64,000 bases of DNA from Acidobacteriaceae bacterium (GCA_019240405.1 JAFAYL010000034.1:1-64000), one strand, 5' to 3'. Positions 8,586-18,422 are shown, counted from the stretch's first letter. Made by a program: numbers and translations. The notes: generated by a model from the letters alone, not told the origin.

Positions 8586-9362
8586 ATGCCTAGTGAGGAA
8601 TACCCGCATTACATCGAATTCCGCCACGTCAGCAAAGAATTCGATCATCCCGTCCTGATTGACGTCAGTTTCTACGTCGATGGGGGCAAAACGCTTGCCA
8701 TCATTGGGCGCAGCGGCGTCGGAAAATCAGTCACGCTGAGTCACATCATGGGCTTTCTTAAGCCTGACCAAGGCAACATCATCGTGGCGCATGCAGACAT
8801 AACCAGCATGAACGAAGCGGAACTGCGTGCAATTCGCAAGAAGGTGACTATGGTGTTTCAATCGGGCGCGCTTTTCGATTCGCTCACGGTGGGAGAGAAC
8901 ATCCTTTTCTCTCTCGAGCTTCGCGAAGACTACAACGAGCAGAACAAAGAAGATGTGGTGAACGGGCTTCTAAACATGGTGGATCTTCTTCACGTGAAGA
9001 ATCTTTACCCGGCCGATCTCTCCACTGGTTATAAACGAGCAGTTGCGATCGCTCGCGCACTCGCGGCCCAACCTGAATGCATTCTTTACGATGAGCCAAC
9101 CACGATGGTCGATCCGATCATGTCGGACGATTTAGGAAATCTGATGCTGCGCCTGAAGCGCCAATTGGGCTTGACGTCGATCGTCGTAACTCACGATCTA
9201 GACCTGATGCACAAAGTTGCCGACTCAGTCGTGTTCCTTTATAAAGGCGAAGCAATCTATTTCGGGCCTGTTGCGGAACTCGACACGTGCCAGCATCCAC
9301 ACGTGAAGCAGTTTCTTGCGATGGACAGAGTGGACATGGCAGGCCAGATCGAAGAAACTTAG
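8586..9362 (+). CDS. MlaF-like ABC transporter ATPase (orphan)
   Basis: 258 residues. Walker A GRSGVGKS (41-48), the Q-loop region MVFQSGALFDSLTVGEN typical of MlaF lipid-transport ATPases, Walker B CILYDEPTTMVDP and the switch His in VVTHDLDLMHKVAD are all present. The ABC signature reads LSTGYKR instead of LSGG-x-R, so the third position has lost its glycine. No MlaE permease or MlaD substrate protein is adjacent, so partners must be encoded elsewhere. Phospholipid trafficking at the envelope is inferred from family. Its TAG stop shares TTAG with the TAA of the convergent gene. Confidence 0.85.
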   Translation: MPSEEYPHYIEFRHVSKEFDHPVLIDVSFYVDGGKTLAIIGRSGVGKSVTLSHIMGFLKPDQGNIIVAHADITSMNEAELRAIRKKVTMVFQSGALFDSLTVGENILFSLELREDYNEQNKEDVVNGLLNMVDLLHVKNLYPADLSTGYKRAVAIARALAAQPECILYDEPTTMVDPIMSDDLGNLMLRLKRQLGLTSIVVTHDLDLMHKVADSVVFLYKGEAIYFGPVAELDTCQHPHVKQFLAMDRVDMAGQIEET

Positions 9363-10648
9363 TCCGCAGCACCTATTCTTCGCTTGAATGCGTTCCATTG
9401 GCGGCGCATCCACCCTTGCTGCGGGATCTTCGCTTGGAGCTGATTGATGTTTATGCCGCTCGGCTTTTCGTCGTGACCCGACGCGCCTGGATGGTATTCT
9501 TCTTTGCCCGTAAGATGAACGCGCACTCCGTCGAACAAGTAGCTCCGGCGGCGTAGCTTCCCATCATCGTCTTTCATGACGAGCTGAAACGTCCGGCCGA
9601 ATGTGTTGGGATCAGCCGGATCCACGCGGACCGGGAAGTAGCCTTCAACGTCGCGCTCGCGGTAAGACGTTTCATAGCGGTGTCGTCTGCGATTCCAGAG
9701 AAACACGCGCCAACCATCAAAATCGTAGGGCATTGTCGCCGAAGAAGTGGTCCAGAGCCAATTGTGCTTCACGCCCTTTTCCTCGTCATTGATACTTCCT
9801 AAATCGAAGTAAGAGCTGATGCGTTTTCCTTCCGCATACTGAGCCACTTCGTCTGGAATGGACATCGTCAAATTGCGCGTGAGAACCCAACCCGTCTCGC
9901 CGTTTTTCGTGCGCACCAGTGACCAGTCCTCCATCACAACCGGTTTCTTTGGTTCCTCTTTTGCAATAGGTTTGCTTTTTTCGCGAAGCGCCGCGAGATC
10001 AGCCGTGCTGCTCGATCCATCGATGCGCTCGGCCGAGAGTTCCTGCCAGTTATCAGGCGGCTTCGGAGGCGGCGGCATCGGAGGAAGATACGCGTTCTTC
10101 GCCTGTTTCTCTTTTCGTTGACGGCGGGAGAGCTGCGGCCTCTCAAAGATTAGGCTGGAGGCGTGCGGCGGCGCAGCAGTTTTCGGCTCGATTCTATGAG
10201 CCAAAACTGCCACAGGAACCGCTTCCGGAATCTTTGCAACGGCAGGTGATTGCCGGTTGGGTTCGATGTGGATATTGAGCGCCTCATAAACGGTGGCAGA
10301 CCCCTCGGAGGGAAGCGCCAGAGCGGTTTCATGTTCGCGGCGTATCTGCTCCATATCGGCAGGACTAAGAAGTTGTGAGGAATCGATCCAGCCTTCTACG
10401 CCCTTCGCAGTGCGCACCTTGACGAATCTTCGCCGGACATCCACAATGCCAACGCGGTCACCATGCTTGAGCACAGTGGCCGAGCTATTTCGTTGCGCGA
10501 GCTCACGGCGGAGATTGATCGATCCGGGCGCGACATACGCTTCGCCGAGCACATCTTCCGAATGCGGACCACAGCCCGCGAACGTCAGAATGAGCGCCAG
10601 GAGTGGGAGGGTTATCCGAGAAGACGCGCGAGCTCCTTGAGAATGCAT
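9359..10648 (-). CDS. SH3-domain lipoprotein
   Basis: 429 residues from ATG 10648. That start directly precedes a lipoprotein signal peptide ending in LTFAGC, which fits better than the upstream ATG at 10732. Residues about 30-85 look like a bacterial SH3 domain (NLRRELAQRNSSATVLKHGD ending in GWIDSSQLL). A second SH3-like unit starts near 105 and is completed only near 240 (DWSLVRTKNGETGWVLTRNL), split by a Pro/Lys-rich insertion of roughly 85 residues. The rest is beta-rich and unassigned. It is the last gene of the scpA operon, overlapping the CoA-binding gene by 37 bases. Probably an envelope protein; function unknown. Confidence 0.75.
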   Translation of the reverse strand: MHSQGARASSRITLPLLALILTFAGCGPHSEDVLGEAYVAPGSINLRRELAQRNSSATVLKHGDRVGIVDVRRRFVKVRTAKGVEGWIDSSQLLSPADMEQIRREHETALALPSEGSATVYEALNIHIEPNRQSPAVAKIPEAVPVAVLAHRIEPKTAAPPHASSLIFERPQLSRRQRKEKQAKNAYLPPMPPPPKPPDNWQELSAERIDGSSSTADLAALREKSKPIAKEEPKKPVVMEDWSLVRTKNGETGWVLTRNLTMSIPDEVAQYAEGKRISSYFDLGSINDEEKGVKHNWLWTTSSATMPYDFDGWRVFLWNRRRHRYETSYRERDVEGYFPVRVDPADPNTFGRTFQLVMKDDDGKLRRRSYLFDGVRVHLTGKEEYHPGASGHDEKPSGININQLQAKIPQQGWMRRQWNAFKRRIGAAD

Positions 10649-11013
10649 CGATTCATCACGACGGAAATTCCGGCTGACTCGGCCTTGCGGGCAGCCTCGT
10701 GGTTCACAATGCCTTCCTGCATCCAGATGCACCGGGCGCCCTTTTCAATCGCAGCTTCGACGACTTCAGGAACTCTTGCCGGCCGCCGGAAGATATTAAC
10801 AATATCGATTTCACCGGGCACATCGCGCACAGAAGGATAGGCGTGCTCCCCGAGGACTTCAGTCTCGTTTGGGTTCACCGGAACGATCCGATATCCCTGC
10901 CGTTGCAGGAATCTCGAAACTCCAAAGCTGGGCCGCATCGGATTGCTGGATAGGCCGACGACAGCAATCGTTTTGGCATTCCGAAGTAATCCTGTAAGTT
11001 GAGTGTCGTTCAT
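10612..11013 (-). CDS. CoA-binding domain protein (YccU-like)
   Basis: 133 residues, a stand-alone Rossmann-type CoA-binding domain. The N-terminal IAVVGLSSNPMRPSFGVSRF is the glycine-rich nucleotide loop, followed by YRIVPVNPNETEVLG, DIVNIFRRPARVPEVV and IWMQEGIVNHEAA, all typical of the YccU family. The family's biological role is not settled. Its ATG overlaps the stop of the pseudouridine synthase gene (ATGA), so translation is probably coupled. Confidence 0.88.
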   Translation of the reverse strand: MNDTQLTGLLRNAKTIAVVGLSSNPMRPSFGVSRFLQRQGYRIVPVNPNETEVLGEHAYPSVRDVPGEIDIVNIFRRPARVPEVVEAAIEKGARCIWMQEGIVNHEAARKAESAGISVVMNRCILKELARLLG

Positions 11014-11780
11014 CGCTTCTCGTGATGCTTTGATGCAGCGTGGCCGTTAGTATCCGCGATCGTGTGCAGCATGGCGCGGAATCGAGCGACCTCTGCATTC
11101 GTCAAAGTGCGATACGCGCCCGGTTTCAAATCTCCTAATTCAAGAAATCCGATTTTGATTCGCTTTAGCTTCTCAACCAAATACCCGAAATGCTTGAACA
11201 TGATTCGAATCTGATTTTGGCGGCCTTCGGCGAGCCGAACCTCGTACCATGGGTTCTCGCCTTTGCGAATCAGTTTTAGAAAAGCGGGCGCAGTTTGGCG
11301 GCCATGCATCGGAATCCCGCGACGAAACTCCTCTTCTTGCTCCGGCGTGATGGTACCGTTCACCTTCACCAAATAAGTTTTAAGAATGTGACGGGCGGGC
11401 GACATCAGGGCATTTGCGAAGTCGCCGTCATTGGTCAGTAGCAGGAGGCCTTCGCTTGCATAATCAAGACGGCCAACCGGATAAATGCGATCTTGCACCC
11501 CTTTAAAAAACGACATAACAGTGGGGCGGCCTTGCGGATCGTGCACCGTCGTCACGCAATTCTTAGGCTTATTCAGCGCAAAATAAACGTGGCGCTTTGA
11601 CGCAGTGAGAACGCGTCCGTCCACTTTCACGCGATCCACAGTAAGGTCCGCTTTCGAGCCAAGCTCAGTGACGGTTTGGCCGTTTACGGAAACCCGCCCG
11701 GCTGAAATCAATTCTTCCGCTTTTCGCCGGCTCGCCACGCCCGCGTGCGCGAGAAGCTTTTGCAGTCTTTCCTCAGCCAT
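11010..11780 (-). CDS. rluB: RluB/RsuA-family pseudouridine synthase
   Basis: 256 residues. An S4 RNA-binding domain (about 3-60, ERLQKLLAHAGVASRRKAEE) is followed by the catalytic domain with YPVGRLDYASEGLLLLTNDGD, where the Asp of GRLD is the nucleophile, and the later NQIRIMFKHFGYLVEKLKRI motif. It modifies ribosomal RNA, most likely 23S (RluB type); RsuA cannot be excluded from sequence alone. The gene sits in the common scpA-scpB-rluB arrangement and overlaps scpB by eight bases. Confidence 0.9.
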   Translation of the reverse strand: MAEERLQKLLAHAGVASRRKAEELISAGRVSVNGQTVTELGSKADLTVDRVKVDGRVLTASKRHVYFALNKPKNCVTTVHDPQGRPTVMSFFKGVQDRIYPVGRLDYASEGLLLLTNDGDFANALMSPARHILKTYLVKVNGTITPEQEEEFRRGIPMHGRQTAPAFLKLIRKGENPWYEVRLAEGRQNQIRIMFKHFGYLVEKLKRIKIGFLELGDLKPGAYRTLTNAEVARFRAMLHTIADTNGHAASKHHEKR

Positions 11781-12507
11781 GGGGTTGTGGCTCTAGCGTC
11801 CCTTCCGCAGCGGGTGCCCCGGCCTCTTTACTTGGCTCAGACTCCTCGAGCGCGAACCGCCCAAGCTCTTCGAACTCCTTCAGGGTCGGCAATTCAGCCA
11901 GCGAGCTGAGGCCGAACTGAATTAGGAATTCACGAGTAGTTCGGTAAAGGATCGGCTTGCCGAGAACATCTTTCCTGCCGGCTGCCGCGATTAATTTCCG
12001 GTCGAGAAGCGTCTTCAACACGCCGGCGCCTTGCACGCCGCGGATCTCCATAATCTCGGGCGCAGTGATGGGTTGTTTGTAGGCGATGACGGCGAGCGTC
12101 TCAAGCGCGGCAAGCGAAAGCTTCAGCGGCGGCTGCAAGTTCCTCACGAACCTGCGAATCGACTCGTGATGCTCAGGCTTGGTGGACATCTTGTAACCAC
12201 CTGCGAGCTCCCGGACCGACAAGCCGCGGTCAGGCGCATCGTACTCGGCCACAAGCTGCCTCAAGATTTCTTTCACGCGCTCCGCCGGCTGTTCGAGCGC
12301 AGAAGCGATCTGCTCTGGACTTAAGGGCTCGTCAGTGATGTAAATCACCGCCTCGATCACTGCCTTTAACGTCGGGAGGGGGTTATTGCCGGATTGAGCA
12401 TCTGCATTTTCGGAAAGCAGCAAGCTTTGCTCTGCGGCGGCTTCGACCGGATCAGCGCTCAGAGCCGCTTCGGGATTCTCAATGTTAGCGGCCTCAACTT
12501 CTTGCAT
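11773..12507 (-). CDS. scpB: Segregation and condensation protein B
   Basis: 244 residues. The conserved winged-helix core runs from about residue 45 (TLKAVIEAVIYITDEPLSPEQI) to 205, with YKMSTKPEH, LSLAALETLAVIAYKQPITAPEI and the IRGVQGAGVLKTLLDRKLI motif. It binds the ScpA-SMC complex that compacts and segregates chromosomes. Acidic, Ala-rich extensions at both ends are not conserved in the family. It begins eight bases after scpA. Confidence 0.93.
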   Translation of the reverse strand: MQEVEAANIENPEAALSADPVEAAAEQSLLLSENADAQSGNNPLPTLKAVIEAVIYITDEPLSPEQIASALEQPAERVKEILRQLVAEYDAPDRGLSVRELAGGYKMSTKPEHHESIRRFVRNLQPPLKLSLAALETLAVIAYKQPITAPEIMEIRGVQGAGVLKTLLDRKLIAAAGRKDVLGKPILYRTTREFLIQFGLSSLAELPTLKEFEELGRFALEESEPSKEAGAPAAEGTLEPQPHG

Positions 12508-12515
12508 CTAATTCG

Positions 12516-13295
12516 TCAGTAATATCCTCGCTCGACGGTAGCCAGATCGTGAAGCGAGTGGCCTGAATGGTCAAATTCCGAGCCCTTGACCAGTCCGATA
12601 TCGCCGAACGCTTCACTTTGCGTTAATTCCACGGCTCGCTGTTTGACCATCTCCAGAATTGCAAGAAAAAGGCAGATCATGCGCCGGGGAGTGCGCTGCT
12701 GCTCAAAAAGCTGAATGGTGGAAACCGGCTCGCGCCGTGCGCCGGAAAGCGCGTCGTGCAAGAAACGGATCATGTCGGCAACGCTGATATCCTCTTTGGT
12801 GACTTGGTAAGTCGGCCGATTCTTAGCCCGTTCCAGTACAGCCTGAAATGTCTTGACTAGATCGAAGATTGTGACCGCGAGCGTTTGGGTTTCGCCGTCC
12901 ACGAATTGTCCGATCTGCGGATTCGACCAAAGCGCCTCTTCGATCACAAGCTTTTGATGAAGCATTTCAGCGGCGCTCCTGAATTTTTCGTGTTCAATTA
13001 GCCGGTCGACTAGTTCCTTGCGCGGGTCTTCAGGAGGCGAGATGCCATCGAGCTCGGGGTCATTTGGAAGCAGCATCTTGCTCTTGATATGAATCAGAGT
13101 TGCGGCAGTGTATATGAATTCGGAACCCAAGTCGATATCGAGCTCCATCGCTTTCTGCATATAGTCGAGATACTGCGCCGTGATCTGGGCGATCGGAATG
13201 TCGTAAATGTTGATTTGCTGCTTTCGGATCAGGTCTAACAGCAGATCCAGCGGGCCCTCGTACTGCTCGAGCTGGAAGGTCAAGGGCGACGACAC
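12516..13295 (-). CDS. scpA: Segregation and condensation protein A
   Basis: 259 residues, the kleisin subunit of the SMC-ScpAB condensin. The N-terminal FQLEQYEGPLDLLLDLIRKQ and INIYDIPIAQITAQYLDYM are hallmarks, followed by AATLIHIKSKMLLP. The C-terminal winged helix holds MICLFLAILEMVKQRAVEL. As the first gene of a five-gene minus-strand operon it should have its promoter in the 102-base gap shared with the divergent toxin gene. No clear box is visible there. Confidence 0.93.
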   Translation of the reverse strand: MSSPLTFQLEQYEGPLDLLLDLIRKQQINIYDIPIAQITAQYLDYMQKAMELDIDLGSEFIYTAATLIHIKSKMLLPNDPELDGISPPEDPRKELVDRLIEHEKFRSAAEMLHQKLVIEEALWSNPQIGQFVDGETQTLAVTIFDLVKTFQAVLERAKNRPTYQVTKEDISVADMIRFLHDALSGARREPVSTIQLFEQQRTPRRMICLFLAILEMVKQRAVELTQSEAFGDIGLVKGSEFDHSGHSLHDLATVERGYY

Positions 13296-13397
13296 TTAGC
13301 TACAAAATAACATGGGAAAGCGGACCATTAGGAATCCCATTGGACGAAGTTCTCCTGATACGCTCGATGTTGTACGCTAAACGTAATATCCTAGGTA

Positions 13398-13679
13398 TTG
13401 ATCGGCTCCTACGCGAATAGGGATACCGAAAGAGTCGCCGCTGGGGTTCGCGTCAGGAAATTCGAGGGAATAGCTCGAACGGCCCAAAAGAAACTTGCCA
13501 TCCTTCGCGCTGCATCACGACTTGAAGACTTAATGACACCTGCCGGAAATCGCTTAGAAGCTCTGTCCGGCGATCGAAAAGGTCAGCACAGCATACGAAT
13601 TAATGATCAGTATCGAATCTGTTTCGTTTGGAGGTCCGGATATGCCTACGATGTCGAAATTGTCGACTACCACTCGTAA
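13398..13679 (+). CDS. higB: HigB/RelE-type toxin
   Basis: 93 residues, matching the HigB (RelE/ParE superfamily) layout: a short N-terminal strand, a helix pair around AQKKLAILRAASRLEDL, then GNRLEALSGDRKGQHSIRINDQYRICFVW and a final VEIVDYHS. Such toxins cleave mRNA at the ribosome. The start is a TTG, giving MIGSYANRDTER, the usual family N-terminus. A TA-rich imperfect palindrome around CCTAGG (13390-13396) touches the start and could be an autoregulatory site. Toxin-first order fits the HigBA type. Confidence 0.85.
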   Translation: MIGSYANRDTERVAAGVRVRKFEGIARTAQKKLAILRAASRLEDLMTPAGNRLEALSGDRKGQHSIRINDQYRICFVWRSGYAYDVEIVDYHS

Positions 13680-14004
13680 ACTACTCCCTCTCATCACGCC
13701 TGGCGAGATCCTTCAGGAAGAATTTATGGCGCCTCTCGGACTGTCCGCAAACGCGCTCGCTCTTGAACTGCACGTCCCAGCGAATCGAATATTAGCAATT
13801 GTGAAGGGAAAACGGGCGATTACCGCCGATACCGCGCTGCGGCTGGCACAATACTTCGGTAACTCTCCTGAGTTTTGGCTGAACCTGCAGAAGAACTTCG
13901 AACTCGACTCAACAAAAAGGGAAAAGCTGGGTGAGATTCAAAGCCAGGTATCACGACACCGAGTGTCGAGATCAGGGTATCCTGCTTCATTTCGGGAACA
14001 CTGA
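13642..14004 (+). CDS. higA: HigA-type antitoxin (XRE family)
   Basis: 120 residues from ATG 13642. A GGAGG at 13630-13634, seven bases before the ATG, decides this start over an upstream in-frame ATG. Residues about 15-80 carry LITPGEILQEEFMAPLGLSA and a helix-turn-helix (ALALELHVPANRILAIVKGK), then TADTALRLAQYFGNSPEFWLNLQ, the signature of the VapI/HigA branch. It overlaps the toxin gene by 38 bases, so the two are cotranscribed. The C-terminal 20 residues (from SRHRVSRSG) look longer and more basic than usual. Confidence 0.88.
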   Translation: MPTMSKLSTTTRKLLPLITPGEILQEEFMAPLGLSANALALELHVPANRILAIVKGKRAITADTALRLAQYFGNSPEFWLNLQKNFELDSTKREKLGEIQSQVSRHRVSRSGYPASFREH

Positions 14005-14016
14005 TTAGCTGCGACT

Positions 14017-14631
14017 CTATGTAGAGGCTAGCGTATTCACACTGAGCAATCGTTTCGCCTCATACCCGCCAATCGCCGCCTCTTGCTGCAAAATGTAGCC
14101 AAGCTCATCCACGCCTTCCAACATGCAGTGTTTTGCGAATTCGTCGATTGGAAATCCTACCGATGACCCATCGGGAAGTGTCAATTTTTGTTGAGCGAGA
14201 TCGACCGTTACGGTGGCGGCCGGATCGTGTGCGACTGCGTTGAATAGCGCTCCATGCACTTCGCGAGAGACGACGACCGGCAGCAAAGAATTCTTCAGAG
14301 AATTTCCACGGAAAATATCGGCGAACGAAGTGCTGATTACCGCGCGGAAACCGTATTGCGCTAGAGCCCAGGGAGCGTGCTCGCGCGAGCTGCCGCAGCC
14401 AAAGTTGTCGCCCGCCAGTAATACTTGCGCGGCGTGCCCTTCAGGCTTGTTCAGAATGAAATCTGGCTTGGGCGAGCCGTCCGCATCGTAGCGCCAGTCA
14501 TAAAAGAGCTCGTCTCCAAGACCAGCCTTCGAAGTAGTCTTCAAAAAGCGCGCTGGAATGATTTGATCGGTGTCCACATTATCGACTGGCAATGGGGCGA
14601 GCCGGCTCGTAAACGTTGTGAATTTCTCCAT
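14017..14631 (-). CDS. leuD: 3-isopropylmalate dehydratase small subunit
   Basis: 204 residues. VDNVDTDQIIPARFLK near the N-terminus and GDNFGCGSSREHAPWAL are the conserved substrate-binding motifs of LeuD. With LeuC it isomerises 2-isopropylmalate to 3-isopropylmalate. Last gene of the leuABCD operon, 11 bases behind leuC, and convergent with the antitoxin gene. Confidence 0.96.
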   Translation of the reverse strand: MEKFTTFTSRLAPLPVDNVDTDQIIPARFLKTTSKAGLGDELFYDWRYDADGSPKPDFILNKPEGHAAQVLLAGDNFGCGSSREHAPWALAQYGFRAVISTSFADIFRGNSLKNSLLPVVVSREVHGALFNAVAHDPAATVTVDLAQQKLTLPDGSSVGFPIDEFAKHCMLEGVDELGYILQQEAAIGGYEAKRLLSVNTLAST

Positions 14632-14642
14632 CGCGGCTCCTT

Positions 14643-16070
14643 TTACAGCAGCTCCCGAACATCGGTCACGACGCCGGTGACGGCACTGGCTGCAGCCGTC
14701 AAGGGACTTGCCAGAAAGGTCCGCCCACTCCGCCCTTGCCGTCCCTCAAAATTACGATTACTCGTCGAGACTCCATACTGGCCTGGCTCCAGTTGATCGC
14801 CATTCATCGCGATGCACATGGAACAGCCCGCTTCGCGCCACTCGGCTCCGGCATCTTTGAAAACGCGATCCAGGCCCTCGTCTTGGGCCTGCTTTTTCAC
14901 TTGTTGCGAACCGGGCACGACCATAACGCGAACGCCTGGGCTGACCTTTCGGCCTTTGAATATTTGAGCTGCGGCGCGAAGATCGGAAATACGGGAGTTC
15001 GTACAGCTTCCGATGAACACAACGTTCACCGGATGGCCAAGCAATGGCTTGCCTGAGGGCAGGTCCATGTAGCGAAGCGCCTTATTCAGCGAATCACGTT
15101 CCAGGGGATCGGGGATGGAAGATGGATCCGGAACCGGCGCAGTAATCGGAATGCCCATGCCGGGATTCGTGCCGAATGTGATCATCGGCTCGAGCGAACT
15201 GGCGTCGATATCAATTCTCTTATCGAATGTAGCGTTGTCGTCAGTTGGGAGATTCCGCCAGATGCCGAGAGCACGATCCCAATCAGCGCCTTTCGGAGCA
15301 TAGGGTCTGCCGGAGAGATACTGGTATGTCGTGTCGTCAGGCGCGACGAGTCCGGCACGAGCGCCGGCTTCGATTGACATGTTACAAATTGTCATCCGCT
15401 CCTCCATGGAGAGCGAGCGAATCGTCGAGCCAGCGTACTCGAAGACACATCCTGTTCCCCCGCTAATTCCGATACGAGAGATTAGGTTCAAAATGATATC
15501 CTTCGCGCCGACGCCAGACTTCATGTTGCCTTCGACCCGCACTTCATACGTTTTCGAGCGCGGTTGCAGGAGACACTGCGTCGCGAGCACGTGCTCGACT
15601 TGGCTGGTACCTATGCCGAACGCCAGTGCTCCGAAAGCGCCGTGGGTTGAAGTGTGGCTATCGCCGCAAACCGCCGTCATTCCAGGTTGCGTGAGTCCCT
15701 GCTCGGGCCCGATGATGTGCACAATTCCTTGCTTGTCGCTCTGGGGGCCAAACAGGGGAATCTGAAAATCACGGCAATTCTTCTCGAGCTCCTCGATCTG
15801 CGCTCCAGCGAGCTTATCAAGAATCGGCAGGGACCGATCGTACGTTGGAATGCTGTGATCAGTCGTCGCGAGTGTCAGATCCGGCCGGCGGACTTTGAGA
15901 CGGCGTTTCCGTAATTCTGCAAAGGCTTGGGGCGAGGTCACCTCGTGAACGAGATGCAGATCGATATACAAGAGCGTGGGCGCACGTTCCCGCTCCGCCA
16001 CGACATGGTTATCCCAAACCTTTTCGATAATTGTGCGCGGCTTGAATGCCGTACCATTCGCTTGTGACAT
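14643..16070 (-). CDS. leuC: 3-isopropylmalate dehydratase large subunit
   Basis: 475 residues, aconitase family. 4Fe-4S ligands are visible in [14 protein letters not shown] and in [26 protein letters not shown] at the N-terminus and [20 protein letters not shown] are also diagnostic. It acts with LeuD. The gene lies 35 bases behind leuB; the small gap and common strand indicate one operon. Confidence 0.97.
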   Translation of the reverse strand: MSQANGTAFKPRTIIEKVWDNHVVAERERAPTLLYIDLHLVHEVTSPQAFAELRKRRLKVRRPDLTLATTDHSIPTYDRSLPILDKLAGAQIEELEKNCRDFQIPLFGPQSDKQGIVHIIGPEQGLTQPGMTAVCGDSHTSTHGAFGALAFGIGTSQVEHVLATQCLLQPRSKTYEVRVEGNMKSGVGAKDIILNLISRIGISGGTGCVFEYAGSTIRSLSMEERMTICNMSIEAGARAGLVAPDDTTYQYLSGRPYAPKGADWDRALGIWRNLPTDDNATFDKRIDIDASSLEPMITFGTNPGMGIPITAPVPDPSSIPDPLERDSLNKALRYMDLPSGKPLLGHPVNVVFIGSCTNSRISDLRAAAQIFKGRKVSPGVRVMVVPGSQQVKKQAQDEGLDRVFKDAGAEWREAGCSMCIAMNGDQLEPGQYGVSTSNRNFEGRQGRSGRTFLASPLTAAASAVTGVVTDVRELL

Positions 16071-16105
16071 AACTCCTTACCTATTTTCGTCTTCGCGTGG
16101 TAGAG

Positions 16106-17206
16106 CTACGCGGGGACCACGCGGCGCGAGAGCGCGGCGCACACAGCATCGCCCACTTCTGTCGTGGTCGCAACCGCGACCGGTTTGAGATCCGCCGTAA
16201 CTTGCCCGCTGTCCAAAACTTCCTCTATAGCGTTCGTCACGCTCTTCGCCTCATCGATCAACCCGAAAGTGTACTCAAGCATCGCCGCAACCGAGCCAAT
16301 TGCTCCGAGTGGATTCGCTTTGTTCTGACCCGCAATGTCAGGAGCAGAACCGTGCACTGGCTCATACAAACCCACCCATGCGCCTGAGGGTCGCCTGTCA
16401 CCAATCGATGCAGAGGGCAACATTCCGATCGAACCGGCCAGCACGGCAGCTTCATCGCTCAAAATATCCCCAAACAAATTCTCTGTCAGGATGACGTCGA
16501 ATCTCTTTGGGTTCAGGACGAGCTGCATCGCGCAGTTATCTACTAACAAGTGATCGAGTTTGACGTCCGGATAGCTAGCGCCAATCTCGGTAACAACTCG
16601 ACGCCACAGCTGCGAATTTTCGAGCACGTTGGATTTGTCGATGCTCGTGACTTTCTTCTTTCGCTTACGGGCAAGCTGAAAAGCGACGTGAGCGACACGC
16701 TCGATTTCGGCGCGCGTGTAGACCATTGTGTTCACTGCTCGCTCTTCAATGCCATGTCCTGAAATCCCGCGCGGTGTTCCGTAATAAAGACCGCCTGTAA
16801 GCTCGCGAACAATGATCAGGTCGCTTCCTTCCACAAGCTGATTTTTCAGCGGCGAAGAATCGAGCAGCGCGCGATACGCCCTCACCGGTCGGAGATTTGC
16901 ATAGACCTGAAGCGTTTGCCGAATAGCCAACAACCCGCGTTCCGGCCGTTTTTCTGGGGGCGCGTTGTCAAACTCCGGCAGCCCGACTGCGCCCATCAAT
17001 GTGGCGTCTGCCTGGAGCGCCAATTTACGGGTTGCATCCGGAAACGGACTGCCCGTTTCCCGAATCGCAATACCGCCCAGTAGGCCTTTGGTTACGGAGA
17101 GGCGATGTCCATATGTACTCGCAACGCGAGCCAGAACCTTCTCCGCTTCGCGAGTAACTTCGACTCCGATGCCGTCGCCCGGCAGCAGCAGGATTTTCAA
17201 TTCCAT
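16106..17206 (-). CDS. leuB: 3-isopropylmalate dehydrogenase
   Basis: 366 residues, isocitrate/isopropylmalate dehydrogenase family. [17 protein letters not shown] starts the Rossmann-like fold. [27 protein letters not shown] and [24 protein letters not shown] are the substrate- and metal-binding motifs, and [18 protein letters not shown] binds NAD. It oxidatively decarboxylates 3-isopropylmalate. It starts 26 bases after leuA. Confidence 0.97.
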   Translation of the reverse strand: MELKILLLPGDGIGVEVTREAEKVLARVASTYGHRLSVTKGLLGGIAIRETGSPFPDATRKLALQADATLMGAVGLPEFDNAPPEKRPERGLLAIRQTLQVYANLRPVRAYRALLDSSPLKNQLVEGSDLIIVRELTGGLYYGTPRGISGHGIEERAVNTMVYTRAEIERVAHVAFQLARKRKKKVTSIDKSNVLENSQLWRRVVTEIGASYPDVKLDHLLVDNCAMQLVLNPKRFDVILTENLFGDILSDEAAVLAGSIGMLPSASIGDRRPSGAWVGLYEPVHGSAPDIAGQNKANPLGAIGSVAAMLEYTFGLIDEAKSVTNAIEEVLDSGQVTADLKPVAVATTTEVGDAVCAALSRRVVPA

Positions 17207-17232
17207 TCGGGCGATGCCAGGCTTGGCGCTCG

Positions 17233-18405
17233 TCAGCCCGCGGTCTCGGCGAAAACTCCCTTTCCGATCACTTCCCGCACCAGTGCAGAAATCTCTTCGT
17301 TCCGAACGCCCTTTTTGTTGTCGGCAAGGCGAGTGAATTCCCGGTAGAGCTCATTCAGCTCATCAGGACTCAGATCAAAGCCCAAATCCTCGGTGCGTTT
17401 CTTGAGTGCGTGGCGTCCACTATGCTTTCCCAGTACGAGCTTGGTTTCTGGAACTCCGACCGTGTGGGGGTCCATAATCTCGTAAGTGGTTTTTTCCTTC
17501 AGAAAACCATCTTGATGAATCCCTGCAAGATGCGCAAAGGCGTTATCACCGACGATAGCCTTGTTGGGTTGTGGTCCGAACGATATGCATTGGGCGAGCG
17601 CCTGACTCGCTCCATATAGCTTCTCTGTTTGAATGGCCGTTTCGAACGGCAGTTTATCGTGCCGCGTTTTGATAGCCATTACGACTTCTTCAAGCGCCGC
17701 ATTGCCCGCGCGTTCACCGATCCCGTTGATAGTGCATTCCACTTGCCTGGCCCCCGCCGTGACAGCGGCTAACGAATTCGCTACAGCCAAGCCAAGATCG
17801 TCGTGACAATGCACGCTCACTACGGCACGATCCCCAAGCAGTTTAACAATCTCCCTAATTAACGCCGCGTACTCATCAGGTACTGAATAACCAACCGTAT
17901 CGGGAAGATTTACCGTACGCGCACCGGCTTCGACCACCGCTTGGCTCACTTGCTTCAGATAATCCAGATCCGTCCGTGTTGCGTCTTCGGCCGAGAATTC
18001 GACGTCATCGGTGTAACTTCGCGCTAGTTCGACAGCCGCCACAGCATCATCGAGCACCTGCTGGCGAGTCTTCCGTAGCTTGTATTTCAGATGGATTTCG
18101 CTGGTGGCGATAAAAGTGTGTATCCGCGGCCGCCTTGCATGAGTCAAGGCGCGAGCAGCGCGTTCAACATCCAGCGTGCAAGCACGGGCGAGGGCGACAA
18201 TTTGCGCCCAGGGAAAATGGCGACTTATCGTGTCGACGGCATCGAAATCGCCCTCCGAAGCAATCGGGAACCCAGCTTCCAAAAGGTCAACCCCAAGGTC
18301 TACAAGCCGGCCAGCCATACGGAGCTTCTCCGATTTCGTCATGCTGCAGCCCGGAGACTGTTCACCATCGCGCAAAGTGGTATCGAAGATATAGATCCGG
18401 CTCAC
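17233..18405 (-). CDS. leuA: 2-isopropylmalate synthase, short form without regulatory domain
   Basis: 390 residues. The catalytic TIM barrel is intact: [12 protein letters not shown], the metal-binding [25 protein letters not shown], and the linker [17 protein letters not shown]. Known LeuA enzymes run to about 510 residues with a C-terminal LeuA-dimer domain that binds leucine for feedback inhibition. This protein stops after the second subdomain, at [15 protein letters not shown], and no coding remnant of the domain lies behind it. Context (leuBCD) argues for isopropylmalate synthase over homocitrate or citramalate synthase. Control may fall to the divergent LysR regulator. Confidence 0.92.
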   Translation of the reverse strand: MSRIYIFDTTLRDGEQSPGCSMTKSEKLRMAGRLVDLGVDLLEAGFPIASEGDFDAVDTISRHFPWAQIVALARACTLDVERAARALTHARRPRIHTFIATSEIHLKYKLRKTRQQVLDDAVAAVELARSYTDDVEFSAEDATRTDLDYLKQVSQAVVEAGARTVNLPDTVGYSVPDEYAALIREIVKLLGDRAVVSVHCHDDLGLAVANSLAAVTAGARQVECTINGIGERAGNAALEEVVMAIKTRHDKLPFETAIQTEKLYGASQALAQCISFGPQPNKAIVGDNAFAHLAGIHQDGFLKEKTTYEIMDPHTVGVPETKLVLGKHSGRHALKKRTEDLGFDLSPDELNELYREFTRLADNKKGVRNEEISALVREVIGKGVFAETAG

Positions 18406-18422
18406 GAAACAACCTCGTTGTG

